DNA of 64,000 nucleotides from DATHWB01 sp041744795 (GTDB lineage Bacteria > Actinomycetota > Acidimicrobiia > Spongiisociales > ZC4RG35), in assembly GCA_041744795.1 (NCBI GenBank), contig JBGTKD010000173.1, forward strand, positions 9,225 to 73,224, given 5' to 3'. The position numbers and the translations under genes are program-made. The notes beneath the pieces were generated by a model. That model had not been told where the DNA came from and did not search any database. It saw nothing but the letters and a program-made list of their open reading frames with translations. Shown here piece by piece: positions 26,387 to 34,969 of the stretch. Each line of letters opens with the position of its first letter. Positions within the stretch are counted from its first letter, which is position 1.

Positions 26387-26734
26387 ATGTTCCACCAACT
26401 CGAAGAGGAACGCTTCGTAAGCGTCCAGACCTTCCGCCGAAGCGGAGTTGCGGTGGCCACCCCGGTCTGGTTCGCGCTCCTAGAGAGCGGGTTCGTTTTT
26501 GGCACCCACGCGGACTCGGGCAAGATCCGTCGGATCCGCTCGAACCCTTCCGTCCGATTCGCGGCTGCCAACTATCGCGGCCTCGAACGAGGCGAATACA
26601 CCGAGGGTCTGGCGTCGATTCTCGAAGGTGACGAACTAGTCGCCGCCGAAGCAGCGTTGGCCGACAAGTACGGGTGGCAATGGCCGCCGTTCTCGCGCCT
26701 GATCGACTGCTACGTGCGCGTCGAAGCTCGTTGA
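26387..26734 (+). CDS. PPOX-class F420-dependent protein
   Basis: A 115-residue split-barrel protein of the pyridoxamine-phosphate-oxidase-like class. The core is VSVQTFRRSGVAVATPVWFALLESGFVFGTHADSGKIRRIRSNP, which matches small actinobacterial F420-binding reductases (TIGR03666-like). I chose ATG 26387, preceded by GGAGG; the frame stays open upstream in the kinase gene. It starts 20 bases after the kinase stop, so the two are likely an operon. Its 3' end overlaps a small convergent frame. Confidence 0.83.
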   Translation: MFHQLEEERFVSVQTFRRSGVAVATPVWFALLESGFVFGTHADSGKIRRIRSNPSVRFAAANYRGLERGEYTEGLASILEGDELVAAEAALADKYGWQWPPFSRLIDCYVRVEAR

Positions 26735-26901
26735 ACAAGCCGAGAGAACCCATCGCGCACCCGCTCGCCGTAACGGGCGGCTAGAACGCCTGCTCCCATC
26801 GACAAGACTGCGACCGTCGGGACTAAGAACTCCAGTCGCACTCCCAAGTCGAGCACCACGTCGGTCACTGGACCGGAAAGGAGCTCAGAGGAAGGAAACA
26901 T
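26710..26901 (-). CDS. possible 63-residue membrane protein
   Basis: A small frame encoding one hydrophobic segment (VRLEFLVPTVAVLSMGAGVLAARYG) followed by a basic tail (RVRDGFSRLVQRAS). GAGG lies four bases before the ATG, which supports translation. No family recognised. It overlaps the end of the PPOX gene by 25 bases, and no conserved partner is next to it, so this is a tentative call. Confidence 0.4.
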   Translation of the reverse strand: MFPSSELLSGPVTDVVLDLGVRLEFLVPTVAVLSMGAGVLAARYGERVRDGFSRLVQRASTRT

Positions 26902-26997
26902 CGAACCTCATCATCCCGGCAGGGCGCGGTCCTGTCAACGCAGCAACGCCACAGTTGCCCACTGGTAGTCCGTGTCGTGCCTAATCTCAGAGATGAC

Positions 26998-27489
26998 ATG
27001 CCATCCGTACGCGCCATGGCGCCGACTGACTGGCCAGCGATCTACCGCATCTACGAAGACGGGATCGCCACCGGCACCGCCACCCTCGACACGATCGCAC
27101 CCTCATGGATTGCGTGGGATTCGGCGCATCTCGCCTCCTGCCGGGTTGTCGCCGAAGAAGATGGTGAAGTCGTCGCATGGGCTGCTCTCACCCCCGTGAC
27201 GGGACGGTGCGCCTATGGCGGGGTCGCAGAGCTCTCGATTTACGTCGCCGAAGACTCGCGAGGCCAGAAGCTGGGTCAACTGCTACTAGATGCCCTTGTC
27301 ACCAAATCCGAAGAAGCGGGGTTCTGGACACTCCAGGCTCAGATCTTCGAGGAAAACTCAGTGAGCGTCCACATCCACGAGACCGCTGGCTTCAGGATCG
27401 TGGGCGTACGAGAACGAATAGGACAGGTCAACGGCAGATGGCACGACGTCGTGCTGATGGAACGCCGCTCCCAAACAGTCGGATCGTAA
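26998..27489 (+). CDS. GNAT acetyltransferase, phosphinothricin-acetyltransferase-like
   Basis: A 163-residue GNAT enzyme. The N terminus (VRAMAPTDWPAIYRIYEDGIATGTATLDT) is typical of the Pat/YncA group. The acetyl-CoA loop is in VAELSIYVAEDSRGQKLGQLLLDAL (Q/R-x-x-G-x-G/A). A characteristic end is HETAGFRIVGVRERIGQVNGRWHDVVLMERR. Relatives acetylate methionine sulfone/sulfoximine or phosphinothricin; the natural substrate here is unknown. ATG 26998 is preferred; GTG 26977 would add seven residues. Confidence 0.85.
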   Translation: MPSVRAMAPTDWPAIYRIYEDGIATGTATLDTIAPSWIAWDSAHLASCRVVAEEDGEVVAWAALTPVTGRCAYGGVAELSIYVAEDSRGQKLGQLLLDALVTKSEEAGFWTLQAQIFEENSVSVHIHETAGFRIVGVRERIGQVNGRWHDVVLMERRSQTVGS

Positions 27490-27609
27490 GCCCGAGCCAG
27501 GTCTGAGATGTCTTAAGGGCCACTGGAGCCGCTGCCCGGTGACTAGTCATTCCGATTCCTCTGGAGATGGTGCTCTCGCTCATGAGTCGGAACTCCCGAT
27601 ACATGAAAC

Positions 27610-28614
27610 ATGGAAGCCAGCACCCTCACCCCCGCAGCCCCCGGTATTTCGCTGGGACGCACCCGGATTTCAATCGTCGTCGCCGGTGCCGCGGTCGTTA
27701 TGGCACTCGCCGAACTCGTCGGCACCCGCCTGGGCCGCGAACTCATAGATCCCCTCCGGATGGTGACGGTCTTCGGTCTCGTCCTGGCCACCGCCTCCCT
27801 CCACGGCATCTACGTTCGTCACATCTTCGCCGAGAGCACTCGTCGGTTGCGGGACCACTTCGAGACCAACCTGGCGACGTCGAAAGACACCTTTATTGCC
27901 AACGTGTCACACGGCTTGCGAACCCCACTGACCGGCGTAGTGGGCTTCGCTCATCTCTTGAAAGACTCGCCGTTGGCCCAAACGGACAGAGAGTTCGTCG
28001 GCATGATCATCGCCGAGTCTGCCGAGCTGAGCCGGATGGTCGATGACCTCGTCACCGCCGCCCAGCTCGACGCCAACGCCGTACCCATCAATGTCGAAGC
28101 CGTGTCGATGTACCAAGAGGTAGAGCGAGTCTGCGACTTCATGGATCTCATCGGCGCCGAGATCGGAATCGACCTCCAGGATGTGGACGTGATGGTCGAC
28201 CCGACCCACTTCAACCAGGTGTTGCGCAACCTCCTCACGAATGCCCATCGTCACGGCAAGCCGACGATCACAGTTCGAGGAGCTGTCGCAAACGGCAAGT
28301 ACGTGTGCCATGTTGTCGACCAGGGACCCGGAGTGACACCGAAAGACCAATCCCGGCTCTTCTCCCGGTTCTCATCGTCCGTGTTCGGCAGCCAGTTCAC
28401 GGGCTCGGTCGGACTCGGATTGGCGGTCGTCGCCGAACTGAGCGCCCGGATGGGCTGCGAGATCTCATACCGTCGAATCCGTGGCGAGACTCAGTTCGTT
28501 CTGTCCATTCCACTTGCCGAACACCAGTCCGGGCAGATGGAGCGGGTCGTACGTCCCGCCTCCGCCCGCCGAGAAGTCCGTGTTTCCCCCCATCTCCAGG
28601 TCGTTTCGGCCTGA
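27610..28614 (+). CDS. sensor histidine kinase
   Basis: A 334-residue membrane histidine kinase. Two N-terminal membrane segments (about 20-40 and 50-68) are followed directly by HisKA. The phospho-acceptor is His101 in FIANVSHGLRTPLTGVVG. HATPase motifs are NLLTNAHRHGKP (N box), VVDQGPGVTPKDQSRLFSRF (G1/F box) and TGSVGLGLAVVAEL (G2). It has no extracytoplasmic sensor, so it may sense the membrane itself or a partner. No response regulator gene adjoins it, so it is an orphan kinase. Confidence 0.9.
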   Translation: MEASTLTPAAPGISLGRTRISIVVAGAAVVMALAELVGTRLGRELIDPLRMVTVFGLVLATASLHGIYVRHIFAESTRRLRDHFETNLATSKDTFIANVSHGLRTPLTGVVGFAHLLKDSPLAQTDREFVGMIIAESAELSRMVDDLVTAAQLDANAVPINVEAVSMYQEVERVCDFMDLIGAEIGIDLQDVDVMVDPTHFNQVLRNLLTNAHRHGKPTITVRGAVANGKYVCHVVDQGPGVTPKDQSRLFSRFSSSVFGSQFTGSVGLGLAVVAELSARMGCEISYRRIRGETQFVLSIPLAEHQSGQMERVVRPASARREVRVSPHLQVVSA

Positions 28615-28640
28615 ACCAACAGAAAGAGAGCAATACGATC

Positions 28641-28817
28641 ATGAGCATCCTGACCCGAAGCAAGGCCGATTGCACCGATCACGAATGGGTGTCGACTGTC
28701 AACTCTGGCCTTCGTCGCAACATCTGCCAGGTCTGTCGCGCCATCACGCTCGAGCCGGTAACACACGAGTTTTCCGTTGCTCGTTCGCTGCAGAAGGTGG
28801 CTGCCGCAGCCAGCTGA
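28641..28817 (+). CDS. 58-residue putative zinc-ribbon protein
   Basis: A small soluble protein with Cys11, His14, Cys29 and Cys32 (DCTDHEW and NICQVCR), a plausible C-x2-H...C-x2-C zinc site. GAAAGAGAG lies upstream of ATG 28641. It begins 26 bases after the histidine kinase stop and is probably co-transcribed. I do not know a function; a small metal-binding regulator or partner of the kinase is possible. Confidence 0.65.
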   Translation: MSILTRSKADCTDHEWVSTVNSGLRRNICQVCRAITLEPVTHEFSVARSLQKVAAAAS

Positions 28818-28862
28818 CACTCTCGTTTGAGTCGCTGTCGCTCGCAGGGGAGAATCCCCCAC

Positions 28863-30476
28863 ATGATCGACAGCACCATGTCCGACTTCCCGCTCACCGT
28901 CACACACCTTCTGCGACATGGGCGGACGATTTATCCCGCATCCAAGGTCTTTACCTATCACGGACCGGATGCCGAGATCGCAGAGGCCACCTTTCCCGAG
29001 GTAGCCGACAGAGCGGATCGGTTGGCATCGGCCCTCCGCCGTCTCGGTGTGGAGCGCGGTGACCGTGTAGGCACCTTCATGTGGAACAACCAGCGTCACA
29101 TGGAGGCATACCTGGCCGTTCCCTCAATGGGGGCTGTCCTCCACACTCTCAACATCCGCTTGTTCGAAGAACAACTCGCCTTCGTCGTGAACCACGGGGC
29201 GGACAGAGTGGTGATCGTCGACGGCTCCATCGCTCCGCTACTGGCTGCGGTTCGAGATCAGCTCCAAACCGTCGAACACATCGTGGTCGCCGGAAAGGGT
29301 GACCTCTCGGGGCTGGGGGAAACACTCGACTACGAGGAAATGATCGCCGCTGAAGAATCGGGCTTCGACTATCCCGAGTTGGACGAGCGTTCGGCGGCGG
29401 CGATGTGTTACACCAGCGGGACAACGGGGAACCCGAAAGGCGTCGTCTACTCACACCGGTCCACATTCCTGCACTGCTTCAACGTCATGTCGGCCAACAC
29501 TCTTGGCCTCACGGAGCAAGACAGGGTGCTGATGATCGTTCCGCAGTTTCACGCCGGCGCGTGGGGAATGCCCTACGGGGCGTGGGCGGCGGGTGCGGAC
29601 ATCGTGATGCCCCAGGGCTATCTCCAGTCTGGGCCGATCGTCGACGTGATCGAACGCACTCGTCCCACTGTGTCGGGCGCAGTTCCCACGGTGCTGAACG
29701 ACGTGCTCCACAACCAACCCGGCGCAGATCTCAGCTCATTTCGCTTTATCACCTGCGGCGGGTCGGCTGTGCCTCGGGCGCTTATGGAAGGCTTCGAGCA
29801 GACTTTTGGCGTCGAGGTCATCCAGGCATGGGGTATGACCGAGACATCGCCCCTTGGCGCCATCGCCCGTCCGCCCAAGCACGCTCCCGAGTCGGAGCGC
29901 ATGAACTGGAAGTCCAAGACGGGCCGCATCCTGGCCGGCGTCGAGATTCGGATCTGCGACGACGCTGGCAACAACCTTGCCTGGGATGGGACGGCCCAAG
30001 GCGAGATCGAGATTCGGGGTCCCTGGATCACCGCGTCCTATCACCTCGACCCGACCGAGGAGAAGTTCCACGACGGATGGTTGCGCACCGGCGACGTGGG
30101 CACCATCACTGCCGAGGGATATGTTCAGATCTCGGACCGGGCCAAAGATGTCATCAAATCAGGGGGAGAGTGGATCAGTTCGGTCGATCTCGAGAACGAA
30201 CTGATGGCCCACTCTGCCGTTGTGGAGGCAGTAGTGGTCGGCGTTCCCGATGACCGTTGGGATGAGCGCCCACTGGCCTGCGTCGTGCTGGCCCCAGGGG
30301 CAGAGGTCACACCCGAGGAGTTGCAAGAGTTCCTGTCTACGCGCGTCGCGAAATTCTGGGTGCCCGAGCGCTGGGCGTTCATCGACGAGGTTCCGAAAAC
30401 CTCCGTAGGCAAGTTCGATAAGAAGCGCCTGCGCGCCCAACAGGCGGCAGGAGAACTGGAGATCACCGAGCTCTGA
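28863..30476 (+). CDS. AMP-forming fatty acyl-CoA ligase
   Basis: A 537-residue ANL-superfamily ligase that activates a carboxylic acid as acyl-AMP and then acyl-CoA. The ATP loop is MCYTSGTTGNPKGVVYSH. The adenylate motif is IQAWGMTETSPLGA, the hinge GWLRTGDVGTI and the C-terminal part SDRAKDVIKSGGEWISSVDLENEL. The catalytic lysine is in KTSVGKFDKKRLR. The motifs fit medium- or long-chain fatty-acid ligases of the AlkK type. The start is ATG 28863 with GGGGAG upstream; ATG 28878 is an alternative. Substrate length is inferred. Confidence 0.9.
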   Translation: MIDSTMSDFPLTVTHLLRHGRTIYPASKVFTYHGPDAEIAEATFPEVADRADRLASALRRLGVERGDRVGTFMWNNQRHMEAYLAVPSMGAVLHTLNIRLFEEQLAFVVNHGADRVVIVDGSIAPLLAAVRDQLQTVEHIVVAGKGDLSGLGETLDYEEMIAAEESGFDYPELDERSAAAMCYTSGTTGNPKGVVYSHRSTFLHCFNVMSANTLGLTEQDRVLMIVPQFHAGAWGMPYGAWAAGADIVMPQGYLQSGPIVDVIERTRPTVSGAVPTVLNDVLHNQPGADLSSFRFITCGGSAVPRALMEGFEQTFGVEVIQAWGMTETSPLGAIARPPKHAPESERMNWKSKTGRILAGVEIRICDDAGNNLAWDGTAQGEIEIRGPWITASYHLDPTEEKFHDGWLRTGDVGTITAEGYVQISDRAKDVIKSGGEWISSVDLENELMAHSAVVEAVVVGVPDDRWDERPLACVVLAPGAEVTPEELQEFLSTRVAKFWVPERWAFIDEVPKTSVGKFDKKRLRAQQAAGELEITEL

Positions 30477-30521
30477 GCGGGGCCGCTGAGGTAATCGCCG
30501 GACAGGAAAGCATCAGGCACG

Positions 30522-31514
30522 TCACTCCAGGCCCCACTCCTCGAATGTGGCAACGTCGACGACGGCCGCGGCAGCTAATCGCACCAGAGGCAGCGCCACA
30601 AGGGCGCCTGACCCCTCCCCCAGTCGAATGTCGAGGTCCAGCAGGGGTTCGAGCCCTAGACGCTCAAGAACCAAGCGGTGCCCTGGCTCAGACGAAACGT
30701 GAGATGCAAGGCAATGGGTGAGCGAACCGGGGACTGCGAATCCGAGCGGCAGGGCCGAAGATGCGGTCGCGTAACCGTCCAATAGGACAGGTATCGACCG
30801 GAGGCGAGCCTCGGCGATCGCACCGGCCAAAACGGCGTGTTCGGATCCGCCCAGGCGACGAAGGATCTCCATGGGATGGTCAGGGCCGACGCGGGCCACC
30901 GCATCGATTACCGCAGCCTTCTTCCTCGCAAAGCCATCGTCGTCGACACCTGCGCCTCGACCGACGAAAGATTCCGACGCACCACCACAAATGGCGGCCG
31001 ATATCGCCGCGCTGGCCGTCGAGTTGCCTATGCCCATTTCCCCGACGAGAAGAAGATCGCAGTCCAGCTTGGACACCGTCTCGCGACCAATGGCGACTAG
31101 GTGCTCAAATCGCTCGGTTGTCAACGCGTCATCGGTGACGATGTCAGCCGTCGGGAAACCCACCCCGGCATCCACCAGTCGTAGCGCAACTCCGAGTTGT
31201 TCGACCATCACTGCCGAAGTGGCTACGCCAGCCTTAATGGCGTCCAACACCGCCCTCGTGACTTCTGCGGGATAGGCCGAGACGCCTCGTTCCACCACGC
31301 CATGGTCCCCCGCCGCGAGAACCAGGGCCGGACTGGTCACCTCGGGCACATCCGTGCGCTGCCAGGCCGCCAGCCAGGCGGCCACGTCGTCGAGTCTGGC
31401 AAGAGCGCCGGGTGGACGGAGCACTCGTTTCGCACGCTGAGTCACGGCTTGGTGATGGAGCCCATCGGGCCCAGGTGCCTCAGCCAGTTGGCGAAGCAAC
31501 GAGTCGATCGTCAT
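30522..31514 (-). CDS. cobT: nicotinate-nucleotide--dimethylbenzimidazole phosphoribosyltransferase
   Basis: A 330-residue enzyme that makes alpha-ribazole phosphate, the lower ligand of cobalamin. Recognised motifs are ALVLAAGDHGVVERGVSAYP, GVATSAVMVEQLGVALRLVDAGVGFPTAD, LVGEMGIGNSTASAAI and the late GFAVPGSLTHCLASHVSSEPGHRLVLERL. A conserved Glu near the end (RLGEGSGALVALPLVRLAAA) supplies the catalytic base. It is the last gene of the B12 operon; its ATG shares one base with the cobO stop. Confidence 0.95.
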   Translation of the reverse strand: MTIDSLLRQLAEAPGPDGLHHQAVTQRAKRVLRPPGALARLDDVAAWLAAWQRTDVPEVTSPALVLAAGDHGVVERGVSAYPAEVTRAVLDAIKAGVATSAVMVEQLGVALRLVDAGVGFPTADIVTDDALTTERFEHLVAIGRETVSKLDCDLLLVGEMGIGNSTASAAISAAICGGASESFVGRGAGVDDDGFARKKAAVIDAVARVGPDHPMEILRRLGGSEHAVLAGAIAEARLRSIPVLLDGYATASSALPLGFAVPGSLTHCLASHVSSEPGHRLVLERLGLEPLLDLDIRLGEGSGALVALPLVRLAAAAVVDVATFEEWGLE

Positions 31515-32083
31515 CAGAAGTCGATGCCGCGCCGGGACATAATTCCTTCGTCGTAGGGGTGCTTGACCTTGACCATCTCAGTGACCGTGTCCGCGACCTC
31601 GATCAGCTCGGCGGGGGCGTCCCGGCCGGTGACGACGATGTTCACCTTCTCAGGACGGCTTCGGATCGCCTCAACGACCTCGACGGTTTCGATCCATCCC
31701 CAATTCATCGGATAGGTGACCTCATCGAGGATCACCATGTCGAACTCACCCGACTGGATCCGCTCTGCTGCGAAAGTCCAAGCCGCCTTGGCTACTGCCT
31801 CGGATTCGGACAGTTCGGCGGAGTCCCAGGTGAACCCGTCCCCCAGCGCCCACCAGGCCACGCCCAACTGACGACCGATAGCCTCCTCGCCCACCTTCCA
31901 GTCGCCGGACTTCAGGAACTGGATCACGGCCACTTTCCAGCCGCGAGCTACCGCACGAATCATGATGCCGAAAGCCGCCGTGCTCTTGCCCTTCCCGTCA
32001 CCGGTATTGACCACCACGAGGGAAGGCTTTCTGACGAGTGCCTTGGCTGGCGGTTCAAGGGGCGGCTGGTTCGATTCGTTCAT
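31514..32083 (-). CDS. cobO: cob(I)yrinic acid a,c-diamide adenosyltransferase
   Basis: A 189-residue CobA/CobO-type ATP:corrinoid adenosyltransferase that attaches the 5'-deoxyadenosyl group. The P-loop is VVNTGDGKGKSTAAFG, and the family signature FLKSGDWKVGEEAI follows. The Walker B-like segment is DMVILDEVTYPMNWGWI, and RDAPAELIEVADTVTEMVKVKHPYDEGI closes the protein. Its ATG overlaps the upstream ATP-binding protein stop (ATGA at 32080-32083). Together with the transporter it salvages and activates imported corrinoids. Confidence 0.95.
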   Translation of the reverse strand: MNESNQPPLEPPAKALVRKPSLVVVNTGDGKGKSTAAFGIMIRAVARGWKVAVIQFLKSGDWKVGEEAIGRQLGVAWWALGDGFTWDSAELSESEAVAKAAWTFAAERIQSGEFDMVILDEVTYPMNWGWIETVEVVEAIRSRPEKVNIVVTGRDAPAELIEVADTVTEMVKVKHPYDEGIMSRRGIDF

Positions 32084-32898
32084 ATCTGCTCCATCGCCGG
32101 GTCGAGTTCTGTCGGTGCGTATTCTTCCCGACTCGGGATCACAACTACGCGGCCGTCTCCGTCGTCGAGCACCCGAACAGTCGCTCCGTAGTGGGCCCTT
32201 ATGGATGACTCGGTCAGGACGGTCACCGGTCGGCCTTCTGCCACCACGCTTCCTCCCGCCATCATGACCAGGCGATCACAGAATTGCGCCGCAAGCGTGA
32301 GGTCATGGATCGCCGCCACAACTGTCAGCCCGCATGACCGCCTCATCGAATCGACGAGGGCGAGAACTCTCTGGGCATGGCCCACATCCAACGACGAGGT
32401 AGGTTCGTCCAGCAGCAGTAATGGTGAACCCTGTGCCAGCGCGCGCGCCATCACAACACGCTGGATCTCTCCGCCCGACAATGAACCCACCTCTCGGTCT
32501 GCGAGACCCTCGACCTCGAGCGAGCGGAGGCCGGCTTCGGCGGCTTCGAGGTCGCGTCGGGTCTCCGAGCCGAGAAGCCCGAGGTGCGGCGACCTTCCGA
32601 GGAGTACATAGTCCGAAACAGCCATACCCGGAGGGATGACTGGGCGCTGTGGCACGAGTGCCACGGCTCGCGCCAGCTGATTCCGGCTCATCGATCGAAC
32701 AGACTGGCCAGACACTCCGACATCGCCGCCGAACGGCACGCCCCCGACGACTGCTCGCAACAGAGTGGTCTTTCCTGCACCGTTAGGTCCGACGATCCCC
32801 ACAAAGCCACCTGCGGGCACGTCAAGATCGACACCCTTGACAATGCTGGAACCGCCCAACTCGACCGACACAGACTCCAACAAGAGCATCTGATTCAT
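32080..32898 (-). CDS. btuD: cobalamin ABC transporter ATP-binding protein
   Basis: A 272-residue ABC ATPase. Walker A is GPNGAGKTT, the signature LSGGEIQRV, Walker B LLLLDEPTS, with the H-loop in VVAAIHDLTLAA. The type (FecE/BtuD/HmuV) fits a transporter of corrinoids, heme or ferric siderophore; the upstream riboswitch and downstream cobO/cobT indicate B12. The C-terminal extension of about 35 residues is usual in this family. It overlaps both neighbours by four bases (ATGA). Confidence 0.93.
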   Translation of the reverse strand: MNQMLLLESVSVELGGSSIVKGVDLDVPAGGFVGIVGPNGAGKTTLLRAVVGGVPFGGDVGVSGQSVRSMSRNQLARAVALVPQRPVIPPGMAVSDYVLLGRSPHLGLLGSETRRDLEAAEAGLRSLEVEGLADREVGSLSGGEIQRVVMARALAQGSPLLLLDEPTSSLDVGHAQRVLALVDSMRRSCGLTVVAAIHDLTLAAQFCDRLVMMAGGSVVAEGRPVTVLTESSIRAHYGATVRVLDDGDGRVVVIPSREEYAPTELDPAMEQI

Positions 32899-33923
32899 TG
32901 CACGGCCCTCCGCGATCTCCGAAGAACGAGCAGGAAGAACGGGGCACCCAGGAAGGCCGTCACCACACCGATGGGCAGCTCGGCCGGGCTGAGAACCGTT
33001 CGAGCCCCGAGGTCGGTCAACACCAGGAAGGCCGCACCGAACACCATCGAGAGAGGGACCACCACCCGATAGCTGGATCCGGCGACAAGCCTCACCAAGT
33101 GAGGAACGATGATCCCGACGAATCCGATGAGCCCGCTGACAGCAACCGCCGCAGAGGTGGCCAGGGTGGCGGCAACTACCAAGAGCAGACGGATACGCGC
33201 CACTGGAAGTCCAAGTGTTCCAGCTTCCTCGTCACCGACCGCGAGGACATCGAGGTTCCGTCGCAAGGCGAAAATCACGACGCCGCTGATCACGGCGTAA
33301 GGAAGAAGCGTGAGAACATCGCCCCAGCCGTTGGTGGACAGTCGACCGAGTATCCAGACATACACCTCCCGCAACGTGTCGGTGTTGCGCTGCTGCAGAT
33401 AAGTCTGGGCTGCCGTCAGAAAGGCGGCTACCGCCACACCGGCGAGGATGATCGCGGCCCCCGACCGTCCGCCTGCCGCCCTCCCCAACCCGTAAGCCAG
33501 GGCGACTGCGATAAGTGCGCCGATGAACGCTGATATCGCGATCAAACCGCGCAGACCCGAGACAATGGCGACGGTCGCGCCAAGTCCCGCACCGGCGGCC
33601 GCTCCCAACAGGTATGGGTCGGCGAGTGGATTCCGAAACACTCCCTGATATGCGGCACCTGACATTGCCAGGCAAGCTCCCACCAGAGCGCCCAAAGCAA
33701 CCCTCGGAAGACGCCACGAGAAAAGGATGCTCTGGTGGGCAGACGAAATGTCGGGAGCCGAAATACCCGGAATCCACTCGAACAGAGCAAGCAACGCAGT
33801 ACCGGCAGGCAGCCCGGCCGGACCGATCAGCACCCCTGCCGCACCGGCCGCTATCAGAGTCGACACGCCAGCGACGGCATGCAGAGGTCTGATACGACTC
33901 GGAGCGACAGAGGCAACAGCCAT
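32895..33923 (-). CDS. btuC: cobalamin ABC transporter permease
   Basis: A 342-residue FecCD/BtuC-type permease with about ten membrane segments. Family motifs are WRLPRVALGALVGACLAMSGAAYQGVFRNPLADPYLLG and SGLIGFVGIIVPHLVRLVAGSSYRVVVPLS. The cytosolic coupling region (LGLPVARIRLLLV) is present. ATG 33923 is chosen because it shares a base with the btuF stop (TGATG); the frame reaches further upstream. Works with the adjoining ATPase and binding protein. Confidence 0.94.
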   Translation of the reverse strand: MAVASVAPSRIRPLHAVAGVSTLIAAGAAGVLIGPAGLPAGTALLALFEWIPGISAPDISSAHQSILFSWRLPRVALGALVGACLAMSGAAYQGVFRNPLADPYLLGAAAGAGLGATVAIVSGLRGLIAISAFIGALIAVALAYGLGRAAGGRSGAAIILAGVAVAAFLTAAQTYLQQRNTDTLREVYVWILGRLSTNGWGDVLTLLPYAVISGVVIFALRRNLDVLAVGDEEAGTLGLPVARIRLLLVVAATLATSAAVAVSGLIGFVGIIVPHLVRLVAGSSYRVVVPLSMVFGAAFLVLTDLGARTVLSPAELPIGVVTAFLGAPFFLLVLRRSRRAVQ

Positions 33924-34912
33924 CAGGGGGTACGGCCCTGAAGTGCACCGGCCACGATCTGGAAGAACTGGACGAGACGGGGACCCCACCGGGACGCGAC
34001 GTCGTCGTCGACCTCCGTCATCGCCCCCTGCTGCACGGCGGTGATCGAGTCCCAGCCTGGGCGGGCGGCGATCGTCTCAGGAGTATCTCCACAGCAGCTG
34101 GTGAAAAAGATCAAGTCTGGGTTCGCTTCGATAATGAACTCGACGGAGAGCACCGGGTATCCGAAACCGTCGGCGTCCGCCGGGTCAGCAATGTTCTCGA
34201 GTCCAAACGCGCCAAAGACCTCACCGATGAACGACGACGAGGTGACCGAATAGAAGGATCCGCCGCCGTCGCTGCCGAGTTCGTGGTAGTACGTGAGAGG
34301 TTCATCGGCGGGCTCAATCCCCGCAACAAGCGCCTCGATCTCAGACTGCATCGACGATGCCACCGCTTCGGCCTGCTCGGAGTGGCCGGTCGCCACGCCC
34401 AGGATTCGCATCTGGGCATAACTGTCGGTTACGACAGTCGCGCCAGGCAAGACCAGGGTGGGGATCCCGACACCATCTAACGCGTCGACGATCCCATCGA
34501 TGTCATTGCTGACGACGACGAGATCGGGTTCGAAGGCCACAATCGCCTCCAGGTTCGGAGTGAAACCCGACAGAGACGTGACTGGGGCTTGCGCCGGGAA
34601 ATACGAGTACTCATCCACAGCTACCACCTGGTCGCCCGCCCCAACCGCGAACAACATCTCCGTCGCAGTTGGTGATAGCGAAACTATGGCTAAAGGCTTC
34701 GACTCGAGAGTGGTGGTAACCCCACCGGACTCGATTGTCACCGGGAAACCCGAGTCGAGAGTCGTAGTGGTCTCGGCGCCAGTAGTAGTAGTGGTCGGAG
34801 CGGTCGTGGCCGTCGTTGTGGTCTCGGCAACCAAGTCACCGTTGCCGCAGGCCGCCAGACTGAAAACGGACACTGCGAGAAGCGCCTTGGCCGACGCGTT
34901 GTTCCTGAACAT
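33923..34912 (-). CDS. btuF: cobalamin-binding lipoprotein
   Basis: A 329-residue extracytoplasmic binding protein. The signal ends in the lipobox LAAC (Cys22), followed by a long Thr-rich linker that holds it off the membrane. The periplasmic-binding domain starts at PLAIVSLSPTATEMLFAVGAGDQVVAVDEYS, the BtuF-type opening. SFTS-like FFTSCCGDTPETIAARPGWDSITAVQQGAM closes it. Translation is likely controlled by the riboswitch and hairpin just upstream. First gene of the five-gene B12 operon. Confidence 0.92.
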   Translation of the reverse strand: MFRNNASAKALLAVSVFSLAACGNGDLVAETTTTATTAPTTTTTGAETTTTLDSGFPVTIESGGVTTTLESKPLAIVSLSPTATEMLFAVGAGDQVVAVDEYSYFPAQAPVTSLSGFTPNLEAIVAFEPDLVVVSNDIDGIVDALDGVGIPTLVLPGATVVTDSYAQMRILGVATGHSEQAEAVASSMQSEIEALVAGIEPADEPLTYYHELGSDGGGSFYSVTSSSFIGEVFGAFGLENIADPADADGFGYPVLSVEFIIEANPDLIFFTSCCGDTPETIAARPGWDSITAVQQGAMTEVDDDVASRWGPRLVQFFQIVAGALQGRTP

Positions 34913-34914
34913 CC

Positions 34915-34936
34915 CATCCTCCTGGGTTGGAGGATG
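34915..34936 (-). promoter_or_regulatory. Shine-Dalgarno-sequestering hairpin of btuF
   Basis: CATCCTCC and GGAGGATG (34915-34922 and 34929-34936) are perfectly complementary with a six-base loop. On the mRNA the 3' arm carries GGAGG, the ribosome-binding site, five bases before the btuF ATG. In this fold the site is fully paired. This is the likely expression platform of the riboswitch, acting on translation. Confidence 0.65.
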
Positions 34937-34969
34937 AAAGAGAGTTCGTCGGCGGAGTCCCCGCCGGCG

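Noticed and set aside
26998..27489. Herbicide (phosphinothricin) resistance gene
   Set aside because: Chromosomal relatives of this GNAT group mostly act on methionine derivatives; specificity cannot be read from sequence.
29405..30253. 282-codon frame inside the acyl-CoA ligase
   Set aside because: Same strand, other frame, Arg-rich, no domain; the ligase is certain.
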